From positions 26,752,109 through 26,816,108 of the forward strand of contig OZ024867.1 in the NCBI GenBank assembly GCA_964017155.1: a DNA stretch of 64,000 bases, in the 5' to 3' direction. Both the position numbers and the translations under genes were made by a program. Positions 1 through 10,224 of the stretch are shown one piece after another. The notes under the pieces are model-generated. The model was not told the DNA's origin, did no database searches, and saw nothing but the letters and a program-made list of their open reading frames with translations. The stretch comes from Oasisia sp. SBJ-2009. Its lineage: Eukaryota > Annelida > Polychaeta > Sabellida > Siboglinidae. The first letter of the stretch is position 1; every line of letters begins with the position of its first letter.

Positions 1-7
1 TTTCTAG

Positions 8-88
8 GTGCATCATGGTTGCCATGGCGACTATGCTGATGTGTTCATGAGCAATGTGACAAGTTACTTCAGGGCCGACTTCGATTGA
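8..88 (+). CDS. Possible terminal exon of an unidentified gene
   Basis: A TTTCTAG splice-acceptor-like site ends at base 7. A 26-codon open stretch follows to a TGA at 86-88. Its end reads GDYADVFMSNVTSYFRADFD, a normal-looking globular composition with balanced codons, unlike the AT-rich DNA after it. If real, the rest of the gene lies to the left of the window. I do not recognise the protein. Phase and exon status are inferred from this one acceptor, so chance remains likely. Confidence 0.25.
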   Translation: MHHGCHGDYADVFMSNVTSYFRADFD

Positions 89-1269
89 GCTAGGCGAGTA
101 ACATAGCTTCACTGCGATTTTTCACACCTTACGATGTTGCGTAGCTGTGCTTAGCGCTCCGATCGGAGGTAGGTCCTACATTTGCTCTCTTCTTGAATGT
201 GATATTTTATAAAGATTCTGTTATGTACACGATTGCTAGTCATACGACTAAATCATTAATCAACGATTGCTTTATTCAAAATATTATATAATTCCTAATA
301 TTCCGTTACACTAGATGATTTGGGATATTTGTTGCAAAATCCGGATTCTCAAAATAACTTAATATTGTGTCGTTGAATTTAATCCCTATTTCATACTCAA
401 AAGTACTGTTGGTGCAATAATGAACACTGAACATTGAACCATCGATAAATTTCCAAAACAAAAATCCGACATATCCCATCTAGGGCTATTCATACCAAGG
501 AAACCCGCTATTACCCATAGCCATATTGTTGGTATCACCAAGTGCCCCGCCGTGCACTTAGCAAACACCAGCGCGATTTGGTATTGTGACGTCACACGGG
601 AACGTTGCTCGTTTAACACGTCAGGTGGCGCGTGGTTGAAAAGGAGGCTGAGACAGCACGCAGCCAGAAGCACCCGCCAAACCAGAAACAAGTTGCGTCC
701 CTGCAGCGACTCTATGCGGCAGCTTAGTGCAATTCAACAGGAAGTTATGCAAACACGGGATTTTACAAAGGGATCAGTGCAGTTGAAATTATTATGTGAC
801 GCGGCACGCCAAAACCAGTTAGGCGCTTTTTGGAAGGCACCTTTTGCGCTAAAGCCTAATTAGTCAGTATACTCTGAAATTGTTAAAAGTGGGGTACTTG
901 CATAATCAGTCAACTAAATCATTCATCTCTCCATATTTTTTCATAACTATACTTCTACATAATCTGTGTTTGACCTATGTCTAAAAAACGATGTGCAAAC
1001 AATTCATTAAGATTACACATGGGTGGTTGCTATGTATTTGAACTGGAGAAGGTCCGTTTATCAAATCGATTTCTTTAGTTATTTTCTCGGATATGATATT
1101 CCACAAATGCGTGCCCTTCAAATGGAATATGTTTACCCACGAGTAAGATTAATGTTTATCTTGGCGTCATTTTAAAGCTATGAATATCATCTATTTAAAT
1201 AAATAATAATACAGAAATGTCAACGTGACTCGAAAAGCCTGGTTTTGTCATGCCACGTCACATATAATT
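89..1269. other. No gene recognised
   Basis: AT-rich DNA. Overlapping open frames of about 100 codons occur on both strands at 386-691 and 552-863. They overlap each other, match nothing I recognise, and cannot both be real. The minus-strand one has hydrophobic stretches, but no start context or splice support is visible. Confidence 0.5.
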
Positions 1270-3250
1270 TATTAAAGGGAAAACAAAGTCAATGTTTGGA
1301 TCATATGGGATTAACAGAGTTAATAAAAAGTAACAACTTCCAACAACAATCATATTTTTAACGTCAGTGGTTTACCAGGAAAAAAATGTAAAACACATAG
1401 ACATAGAAAGTCTACAGACTACGCCATTTTAGAAACAAAATGACGTCAGAGAGTCGTCTTGGTCGGCGTGAACTGTGCATGCATATTATTATCTGTTACT
1501 TTCTAACCTAACCACGAAAACGACCGCCAACAGCCGCCAAACTTCTCCCCACATTTCTTACATACATATACATACACTACATTACAAAAAAATCACTTGT
1601 ATTCGTCTAACGAAGAAAATTCACAACAGAAACGCAAATCTTGGCGAACGGCAACTCGACAACTTCGACTACCGTAAACTCGCTATTATTAGTTAGCTTT
1701 ACACAAAATACCGCTAGATGGCGCGAATATTTATTAACCTTACTGCATTCGCACGCGCGAATTAGTTTTAATTAATTATAAATAATATAATAATACTTAG
1801 CTGCATCACTATGATCTGCAAAAAATGTTAAACGGCAAACTAAGGCAACGCTTTGGTGATATGGGTTGATAAAAAATAACAATTTAATATACAAATATAT
1901 AATTTTATTAGTTTATTTTATATAGCGCCAAATCCACAATTCTCTTCTCTTCTATTCAACATACTGTTATTAAAGTATATGCAATAATAAGAATGCTACC
2001 CACAGGTAATATTTAAAAATAAATATTAAAAATATATGTGTCTGCATAATTATCCAAAATTGCCTATTAGTTATAAAAGAAAAAGGAAATTACGTGTTTT
2101 TCAATGAAGTCACATTGTTTATTTTATCAATATTTCTATAAACATCCCGCGTGTACTGCGAGCATGCAAGCTTATATTACATAAGCGATGTTTTAACAAT
2201 AATAACTAAAACAATAACATGTTAATATTACTGTTTTTAAATCCCTCTTTTTCTACCACCATAATATTTCCCATATATTCATATTCCTTTTTGCATTTTA
2301 GTGATTTATTGTTCCGATAATTAATAAAGTGTCTTGTCCAAAAATAATAATTATTACATATCTGGTGGTGGAAATGTCATTCATGAGTAGAACAAATAGC
2401 TTCAGTAATATGTTCTTATGCATAATGGTTGTGTATGTGATGAATGAAAATTATTATTACGTCGTACTTATTTTACTACTTTAATTATTTATTACTATTA
2501 ACCATACTTTTATATTCATTTATTACAATTGTTGTTATGTAATTTGTATGTTTATTTATGACTGATAGGTCAGCTTAGTTAATGATATAGAAACATGTAT
2601 TTTCATTATTTATTTTTAAATAATATTATCTGTGGGTAGTTTTCTCTTTATTGTATTTTTAATAGCATTATTTTGTGAAGCGCCACAAACAATTATGGAT
2701 GTGGCGCTACATAAATAAAATATTATATTATAATAAAAAAAATTGTTTGTTTATTTAATATAGCGCCACATCCAATTTAAACTTGTTCATGGCGTTTTAC
2801 ATACATTAAAATGCTAAACAACAAATACACACCAGAAGAAAAAAACCATAAATATACTAGAAACATATATGAACAATTATAAAAATAAAATATCAATATA
2901 AAAATAATAAAACTTATAATTTCCTGCAAATCATAGTGATGATAATAATTAATTATTATTATTATATTATTTATAAGTAATTAAACTATTTCGCACGTGT
3001 GAAGTAAAACAATTAAATATTCGCAGTCAGAAACGTGGCGTCTAGCGGTATTTTGTGTAAAGCTTTTAAAAGCGATTTTACGGTACCGCTGGGCGGCCGA
3101 ACAAGTTGTACTCGAGGTCTTCGTTAGAGGAATGCAAGAGATTTTATTACATAACATAGTGTATGCATATGTATGTAAGATATGTGAGGAGAAGTTTGGC
3201 GGCTGTTGGTGGTCGTTTTGATGGTTAGGTCAATCAAATCGGGTCATCTA
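1270..3250. mobile_element. Palindromic repeat element with long inverted arms, copy 1 (putative non-autonomous DNA transposon)
   Basis: The left arm (about 1,270-2,030) recurs in reverse complement in the right half (about 2,600-3,250). Example: ACAAAATACCGCTAGATGG near 1,694 pairs with CTAGCGGTATTTTGTGTAAA near 3,044. The GGCGGCTGTTGGTGGTCG block near 3,197 pairs with its complement near 1,518. The TGTGGGTAG block near 2,632 pairs with CTACCCACAG near 1,997. The loop is AT-rich and has no credible coding frame. A further scrap of the arm (AGACGACTCTCTGACGTA) lies near 3,484, so the right end is rearranged. A related copy lies at 17,940-18,690. Long inverted arms without a coding region suggest a foldback or MITE-like element, but I could not define exact termini or a target duplication. 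Confidence 0.55.
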
Positions 3251-3910
3251 GGATCCGCGCTGTGTCTGTGACTGTCCAAACGAATCCACCGAACCACTGT
3301 TTCAGTTCTGCTCGATTCATAGGTTAACAAGAAGACATCTTACTGATACTGTCTTTCACTGTACTATTACTATAAGCGTTTGAGGAACAGTGTGGCATAT
3401 TGATGTCGCGATTTCGTTGTAAACCGACGTAAGGCAACTTTTAGCGTACCGCTTGGCTCTCTGTTATGACAGCTGAACCAGCAGACGACTCTCTGACGTA
3501 TTACTTTTGCAAACTGCTGGGTTGTGATTGGTTGCAAGGTCCAAGATGGGCCGGTTCATGGTGTCGGTGATTTAGCTAGATTTTCCCACTTTAAGACCAC
3601 TTTCTGAGGTAACCACTAAGGTGAAAAATTGGATTGTAGATGCAAATGATTAGCTAGTGTAAACTCTTTTAGGTGCATAACACTAAACTGTTGCCTTTTT
3701 TTCACTTTAAACGTAGATCATCAATTTGTTTTATAGACATAGAATATCACCCAGTGATTTAAACCCGACGCATTGCCGATGCCTTGGGTGGCGCCATTGA
3801 AGCCTGAGCCACACCATGTGTGATTACAGAGCTATTCATGCTAATAATTGTCATAAAAATGTTTTGTATTAGTAGGAACACTGTACAGTTGTAAATCGAA
3901 GCAGGAAAAG
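3251..3910. other. No gene recognised
   Basis: Apart from the arm remnant near 3,484 this stretch shows no convincing exon. The minus-strand open frame 3,759-3,995 overlaps the better plus-strand candidate beginning at 3,911. Confidence 0.4.
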
Positions 3911-4284
3911 ATGGCGATGGAGGGGAAGTGGTTTGATTTGTGTTCTTTGGAAAAAAGTGAAAAGAGTGTTGTAGATCAAATTTCACAGTGCTCATCAGTT
4001 GTTGTGAAGAATCCTAGAAACTCATACGACATTTTTATTAATGCGTATTCGTACTTAACTCGCATGTAGAAAGTGCTAAGCATGTGAAAGATTGCCAGGC
4101 TGAGTGGCGAAAACACAAAGTCAAAGTTGACGGTCAAACAAAGATCGACAATCAGCGTCAGCTTCTGTTGAGCACCATTGGTGAAGCTGGTACCAAGCTC
4201 AAATCTAGACCAGTTATAAAACCAGAACGCCAGTCAACTTTATTTAACGTCGTCAAGAAAGTGACGCCAGCGCAGAAGAATTTG
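3911..4284 (+). pseudogene. Candidate N-terminal exon(s) with one frameshift, unidentified protein
   Basis: An ATG at 3,911 opens 52 codons ending at TAG 4,067-4,069. A second frame is open from about 4,057 through the 4,084 GTG and runs to a clean donor-like TTG|GTATGT at 4,285. Joining the two needs one frameshift near 4,050. The second part has an H-x5-H arrangement (SHVESAKHV), a basic stretch, then RQSTLFNVVKKVTPAQKNL. That layout loosely recalls the half zinc finger and following linker of CGGBP1-like/hAT-derived proteins, but this is from memory and weak. It could be the first exon of the broken copy A gene downstream, or an independent transposon-derived gene. Function unknown. Confidence 0.3.
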
Positions 4285-4896
4285 GTATGTATTTTTTAAA
4301 TGGTTATAATAATTAATAATATGAATTCTGGTCAAGTAATGATTTTTTCTCAAACATAATACAAGGTTACATTTTAAAATTACTTCAATTCTTTTAGTTA
4401 TGTTAATTGTCATGTTCTTGTAATGAATGAATACAATAAACCAAATACAAAAATAGTGATCGAATTATTTGCTTATATATGCTAGTGATTCATCAGAATG
4501 ACTCATTATTGCGAAACATGGCAACTGTGAAACACTGTCATCATTTTCAACATTTACATTTGTACACTTTCAAGGGTGAGGGGGGAGGTCAGAAAAAGTG
4601 TATGTTTTGTACACTTTGTACACATAATTATGGATGACCCCTAAGTAAGTTTAAATTTGTGCAATTATGATCAGCAGTAGGAATTAAATATTGATGGTTG
4701 TGTTTACAATTTGAATATTTCATGCCCACAACAATAAAATTGTAAGCTGCTTTAAATACACAAGTTTGATTAACTGAACGACATTTGACTTTCCAGCAAC
4801 ATTATGATTATAATGAGTGTTTAACACACCTCACTTTGCTCTACTAGAATCCTAATTAAGAGAAAAACATGATTATTGTATCAGATGATTTTGCAG
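4285..4896. other. Intron-like AT-rich spacer
   Basis: It begins with GTATGT and ends with TTTTGCAG (4,889-4,896), so it has the form of an intron between two open stretches. No open frame of interest lies inside. The intron reading is an inference from these two sites only. Confidence 0.3.
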
Positions 4897-5122
4897 ATTT
4901 TGGAAGTTGATTCCAGATTCGTAATTCCAGGTAATCCAATATCAGGAGCAAAGCAACCTCGCTTCCTGCTTCTTGTCAAGTCTCAGAGTCAAAATGACCA
5001 AGTGGACTTGGAAGAACTCATGCACCACCAGCCTGTGAACACCAGCGGGTTTTTCTCTAAGTTGAACAAAGCCAGAAACTGTGAAGAAAGTCGATTTGGC
5101 CTCCCAGTTTAAGAATCGCATC

Positions 5123-5130
5123 ATGGTAGC
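5123..5130. repeat. 8-bp target site duplication, left
   Basis: ATGGTAGC lies directly before the TAGTGCTGG terminus at 5,131 and is repeated perfectly at 7,400-7,407 after the opposite terminus. Eight-base duplications are typical of the hAT superfamily. Confidence 0.8.
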
Positions 5131-7399
5131 TAGTGCTGGTTCGATATTCGATATATCGAAGTATCGCGATACTTGCGAAAGTTCGATACCGATATTTAGT
5201 GGTATCGCGATACTTCGATATTTTGGTATCGAACGCCCACTGTTCGATACCTTCGATACCTTCGATACTTTTGATACCTTCGATACCTTCGATACTTTTG
5301 ATACCTTCGATACCTTCGATATTTCGATACCTTCGATACCTTCGATACCTTCGATACCTTCGATACCTTCGATACCTTCGATACCTTCGATACCTTCGAT
5401 ACCTTCGATACCTTCGATACCTTCGATACCTTCGATACCTTCGATACCTTCGATACCTTCGATACCTTCGATACTTTCGATATTTCGATACTTGACATCG
5501 AGTCCATTCGACGACGTCGACTCGATGCGAAGCCGAAGGTGCAACATCGTTGTTGATGACGACGTTGTTTACGGTATAGCGCTTCGCAGCCTAAATTGAC
5601 TTAGGCGTGGTTGTTTAAAAAAAAATATATAACATAAAATGTGAATTTTTTCTAAAACTTTATTGTAGAATTAGTCTGTATAATAACTGTTTTCTGTGTG
5701 CGATCTTAGCCTAGGCCAGACTTCGGTTAGCCTTGTTACCCAAACCAAGGTTCGTACGTAACGTTCTCGTTTGGTGGCAGTACAGTGCCATCTTTCTCCC
5801 TACTTTACTTACTGTTACGCGTACAAAAATACATTTCCTATAGTATTTTTATATAAACTAGTTTAATAATAATATTATTAATATAAATAATTATTCGAGC
5901 GTGATGCAGAGGCTTTGTTTATCCGAGTTCCGTTTGGTGGCGCCACCAGTTGCCGTACACGACACCCACAACCAAAGCAAACGACAACAAGTCGCAACAT
6001 TCGTCGCTAAATTGGCAGTTTTCCAACAAAGAGTGTCTGCTATGCTAGAAGCGTCTCAAATATAGCGGGGAAATACATCGAATTTGACGAAACATATCAC
6101 CAATCAAGAAGCTATCAAAACATGATGATCAACTTTCATCGTATGGCACGTCGGCATCGTCGTGGACAACGTCGCATTGCCAGGCATTGACTCGAGAACG
6201 TGTTCTATCGAAATATTCGACAATGAGTTACAGTCTAGTTACAGTCGAAGCGAATCGCGATCGGATTGCCGAATCTACTAAGTAACTGCGGCCACATCGC
6301 CAAGAAGTGACATGCACAACGTGACTGATTAACGATGACGATTCGCTTACTGCATCTGCTGTCACTGTGACACTGGCACTGGCCAAACAAGTTCACCACT
6401 GGTAGAGGCAGAGCCAGAGGTAGAGGAAGAAACTGACCTGTTCTTGAAAACAGTTGCAAAAACAATTATGGGGCTTGTTATGTGTACTTGATAACATGGT
6501 AATTTAAGTTTTTTATTAAAAAATATTGGTGTGAACTGTGAAGTACAATTGTAATTTTTATTAATATTTTTTCTATTTTAATTAGTGTTATTTTAGTGTA
6601 CTCGTCTATACAATTTTGATGTTAAATCACAATTATCTTTACAATACAAATAATAATAAAAAAAGTTATAACAGTGAGTGTTTAGCTGTGCTGGCAGTGG
6701 CACTATTATAAGTGATAGGTGTGTTTGTATAACAATATATTATTTGTATGTTATGTTTCAGCTGTATTTGTTGAAAGTAACTTTAGGAGACACATTGAAT
6801 TGAAATTAAGCTGCTATATTATAGTGTATTTAAAAACAGCTGGGGTGAAGTACTGTTAATAATTTAAAATAATTCAGTGCAATTGATTTGTCATTATATA
6901 TTTTATTGCAGTTTATCTTTATTGTTTTAATACTATATTACAGTTCTCTTTTAGTTTTACAACAGTAATCAATTATATTGAAACTGTTGTTTGTTTACTT
7001 ACATAAAATGAAAATTACATATTAATCATTGTTTGCATGACTAAAATTATCACATAATTCCCTACAAGTGAAAAATGTGTGTTTCTGTGGCATTAGTCTA
7101 AGTGGACAGTAGTCTGTTTCTTTGGAGATCTCTACTGTACTGAATTACACTTACAAGGTAAATTTTGAGTATCAAATAAAATTCTGGTATCGATTGATAT
7201 CGAAGAATTCTGGTATCGAACCAGCAATATACCGATCGGTATTGAAGAATTCTGGTATTGAACCAGCACTACTTCTGTTGCATACTGTGTTTCTACTGGG
7301 AACTGGGTTCTATGTGAATATTAGACTAACAACGTAAGTATCGAACAAAATTCAGGTATCGATCGGTATCGAACAAAACCTGGTATCGAACCAGCACTA
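5131..7399. mobile_element. hAT-like DNA transposon, 2,269 bp, probably non-autonomous
   Basis: The left end TAGTGCTGGTTCGATA (5,131-5,146) is the exact reverse complement of the right end TATCGAACCAGCACTA (7,384-7,399). Both are flanked by the same 8-mer ATGGTAGC, so the insertion is precisely bounded. Without the element and one 8-mer, the flanking protein reads straight from SQFKNRIMVA into the downstream part, which independently supports the boundaries. No transposase was recognised inside. The longest internal frames are simple-sequence translations or a 76-codon minus-strand frame at 6,235-6,465 with no known motif. Subterminal regions contain many GGTATCGA/TCGATACC words, and a second terminus-like GGTATCGAACCAGCA lies near 7,213, perhaps a nested or rearranged end. 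Confidence 0.75.
5243..5491. repeat. 9-bp tandem repeat (TTCGATACC)n
   Basis: About 27 near-perfect copies of TTCGATACC, with sporadic TTTGATACC and a TTCGATATT variant near 5,316. The word matches the inner part of the transposon terminus (GGTTCGATA) and other subterminal words, so the array probably arose by expansion of the element's own subterminal motif. The unit length of 9 keeps every frame open, which explains spurious SIP/FDT/EGI repeat translations. Confidence 0.9.
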
Positions 7400-7407
7400 A
7401 TGGTAGC
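7400..7407. repeat. 8-bp target site duplication, right
   Basis: ATGGTAGC directly follows the CCAGCACTA terminus and is identical to 5,123-5,130. Confidence 0.8.
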
Positions 7408-7869
7408 TGCTCTGAAACCTCTGCAGGAGAAACACAGCACAGAAATCACTTGGAATGTCTTTGCCACATCACAGGGCAAGGGGCCTGTAGATGGTATCGG
7501 TGGTGCTGTCAAGCGTGTGGTGTGGAACTCTGTTAGAAGCAGAATGAACATTGTAAATAATGCTTCAAGTTTCACAAAAGCAGCTGGCACAAGCCATGTT
7601 AAAGTGGTCGAAGTAAAACCATGTGAGATTGATGAGATCAATAAAGCATTGGGTATAGAAGAGGTGTTCAAAGAAGCTGGTCAAATCCAAGGGATAGCTA
7701 GAGTGCACCATGTGGCCTACATAAATGGAAAAACAGTCCACCTCCCTCTAACATCAGATGGTGACTCTATGAGTGGGATGACAATGTGTCAACAATTTCT
7801 GTTAGAGACTGGTGTGTAGTCAAATACCAAGGTAACATGTACCCAGGAGAGGTTAAAGGTACTCAATCC

Positions 7870-9447
7870 ACTCGTTTGCTAATCGCCAAACCGGTTCTTT
7901 TATTACCAGATGTGTAATGTGTTAATAGTTTAACTAGTATGCAGTCAGTTAATTTTTTAAATGCATACTTGTCATTTTATAACTGTAAAAAGAGAATCGC
8001 CGTTTCACCTGGTATAACTGGCGAAACAATCAGCAGCTGCCGACGCCCTGTGCTTTTTGGGTCACGTGTTTTATGCGAGATCGACTTACTACGGTACAAT
8101 AACAAATCGCACATGCTTTTGCGCGTCATGACTAAGATTGCAAGTCAAAGGCAGTGATTCTTCTATGAAGGTACGCATTAAGTGCATTAACGCAGTCAGC
8201 AACAAGAGCGAGTAGTCGGGGGCTAATTCACTCTTGTGAACGTTGACTCGACACGGATTCTCTAACTTGTAAGATTATAATAAATATAAGTCTGACAGTG
8301 TCACTAAAAAGGCAAGCCAGTTTGAGTTGACAGTCACCATCGATATCGCTCAGCATCACAACCTGTGTTGATATGTACCGGTATTGTATTTGATTACGCA
8401 GGATCTTGTTAATAAACTTAGTAATTGCGAAAGTACATATCCAGAGAGAATAGATGACGTGAGGGACGAAATTAAAAATAAAATTGACATGGAGGACTGG
8501 TAATAGCTAGGCTCTTGTCAGTCGGGCAAGAAACGTTGTATTTTAGGGGGAGCATCCGTTATCTCGTGCAACAGAATGTCAAACGGAGAATTATATTATA
8601 TTTCACAATTACTAAAACAGTGTTTTGCGACTCACATTTCAGTACTATTACTGAATGTTGTTGATTTCTATTATATATTATGCAAAATAATAAAAAATGT
8701 TATAACAGCGATGATTGATGGTGATGAATTTGTTCAATAAAAAATAAACATTAAAAATGTTGTGTGATAGGTGGCGTGGTTGTGGAAGTATCGTGAATAT
8801 ATCAACCGTGGGCTAAATATCGAAAATCGAACCAAAAAAAAAAAAATGTATATTCCCATCCCTATTTGCATCATCTACATCCATCTAAATTTGTCTGAAC
8901 ATTACCAGTTATTCAATAAGGTGAGATATATGTGATTTTAATATACTTAGTTAATGAATATGTATGTTCATGCATATAAACATTAATTACTGTTTATGAA
9001 ATGTTTCCAACATGCACATGTTAGATGTAACAGTATTGTTTGACAGGATAGGAGTTCAGTTTTAATATGTCTACTGGAGGTTGGGTTGATCTGAGTGATG
9101 CTTAGTTTGAATTACTAATACAAGTTGACATTATTACTAACTTAATAGGTTGCTGAGGCTGATTTCTTCATAATAGTAGTTAGCTACAGAAAGGTCCATG
9201 TCTGCATGAATTTCATGCTATACAAAATAAAAATTAATATTAATTAATTTTGGATTTTTTTTATTATTCACAAAAGCACTCTAGTGAATCACTTTATAAA
9301 CAATTTACAAGTTAACATGCACCAATATTATTTATTATCTGTGTGAGGGGAAAATTATTGTTGAGTTATCTTAACTAAGACATGTACCATTTAACACTGC
9401 CATTAGCTTTGCTAAAGCCGCTGCTAAGCTAGGAGAGCTATACCGCC
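7870..9447. other. Non-coding, AT-rich spacer between the two family copies
   Basis: No convincing exon. The 72-codon frame at 7,939-8,157 has no recognisable motif. Near 8,790-8,860 a GTATCG...ATCGAACC run followed by poly-A resembles degraded ends of TCGATA-rich elements like the 5,131-7,399 insertion, but no paired terminus was found. Confidence 0.4.
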
Positions 9448-9557
9448 AACTCCTCACCACAGAAAGTCTATCTATAGAAGGTTGTACGCCACTGAATGTG
9501 ATAACTCCTCACCACAGAAAGGCTATCTATAGAAGGTTGTATGCCACTGAATGTGAT
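9448..9557 (+). repeat. 55-bp direct tandem duplication at the start of copy B
   Basis: The block starting AACTCCTCACCACAGAAAG occurs at 9,448 and again at 9,503, running through GAAGGTTGTA(C/T)GCCACTGAATGTGAT in both. Fifty-five is not a multiple of three, so the duplication breaks the reading frame upstream of copy B. Confidence 0.85.
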
Positions 9558-10140
9558 GAAATCCCATGTCCATCGTCAAGCAGTACCTTCAACATGTCAT
9601 CAGATCTGAGTGACGAAACTCTCAATAGAGTGACAGAATTTTATCAACGCGACGATATAAGCCGACAAGCTCCAGGGAGGAAAGATGCCACCAGTGTACG
9701 AATGGCTGATGGGACGAAAACAAAGTTGCAAACTCGACATCTGACATCATCAATAAAAGTAACCGATGGCATGGTCCAGGATGAATATCCTAACACCAAA
9801 GTGGGCAAAAGCAAATTTGTAGAAATGAGGTCACAACGTGTTGTCCTCAGCAACAAGCTTCCCTCTGTGACACGGCCTCTGAGGACTGCTGGGTCGGCAC
9901 ATGTAACATATGTGGGGCTCACCTCAAAGTAAGAAAATGTTATTCAGGATGAGAAGATTGCCTCCTTTGGAGAAATTGGTTTGGAGAAACGATGCTGACA
10001 ACAAGTTGTGCAAGGTGCTGGAAGATGGCACAACGGCAGACCTCACCAGACACAGACTCTCCATGCTGCCCCAGTTCACAAGTTTCAGTTCTGACATTAA
10101 TTTTCTATGTCTTACCTGTACTACGGGAAGGTTTAATTAA
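9503..10140 (+). pseudogene. SQFKN / ATSHGKGPVDG family protein, copy B, N-terminal and middle part
   Basis: Translation from about 9,498 contains VTEFYQRDDISRQAPGRKD, then KLQTRHL and VGKSKF, which I recognise as the conserved middle of the same family as copy A. The frame ends at 9,932. The next frame carries DCWVGTCNICGAHLK (a Cys-x2-Cys pair typical of this region), and a further shift carries WRNDADNKLCKVLEDG and LTRHRLSMLPQF (to about 10,080). At least two frameshifts are therefore present. The open frame runs into unrelated sequence near 10,090, and the C-terminal half is found only at 14,590. The gap is filled by two LINE-derived blocks. Function of the family is unknown; a DDE-transposase origin is possible but not shown here. 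Confidence 0.6.
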
Positions 10141-10224
10141 ATAGATTGTGTTTACTGTTAAGTATTGTTGGATGCTTCTTTACACTGCAGATGTCTAAAA
10201 ATCAAACTAACATAACTACGGTGA

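Larger units (their letters stand above)
4897..7860 (+). pseudogene. SQFKN / ATSHGKGPVDG family protein, copy A, split by a transposon
   Basis: The stretch after the TTTTGCAG acceptor is open to 5,112. In a neighbouring frame (5,081-5,130) it reads DLASQFKNRIMVA. The same protein resumes at 7,400 as MVAALKPLQEKHSTEITW, then VFATSQGKGPVDGIGGAVKR. These are hallmark blocks of an uncharacterised metazoan family I know only as predicted proteins; they may be transposase-derived. A hAT-like element (5,131-7,399) interrupts it between SQFKN and ATSQGKG. A second break is a frameshift near 7,808: the open frame stops at 7,819, while the +1 frame continues with VKYQGNMYPGEVKG, the expected C-terminal block. 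Another frame change lies near 5,080. The copy is therefore dead. Confidence is good for family membership, low for exon edges, and none for function. Confidence 0.6.

Noticed and set aside
386..863. Two overlapping open frames of about 100 codons on opposite strands (386-691 minus, 552-863 plus)
   Set aside because: They overlap on opposite strands, have no recognisable motif, and neither has start, splice or poly(A) context.
4942..5599. Open frames with SIP, FDT, EGI, VSK and RYL repeats
   Set aside because: Translations of the 9-bp TTCGATACC minisatellite in different frames on both strands.
6235..6465. Possible hAT transposase fragment inside the 5,131-7,399 element
   Set aside because: No hAT motif (BED finger, RNase-H core or C-terminal dimerisation block) could be recognised in any frame.
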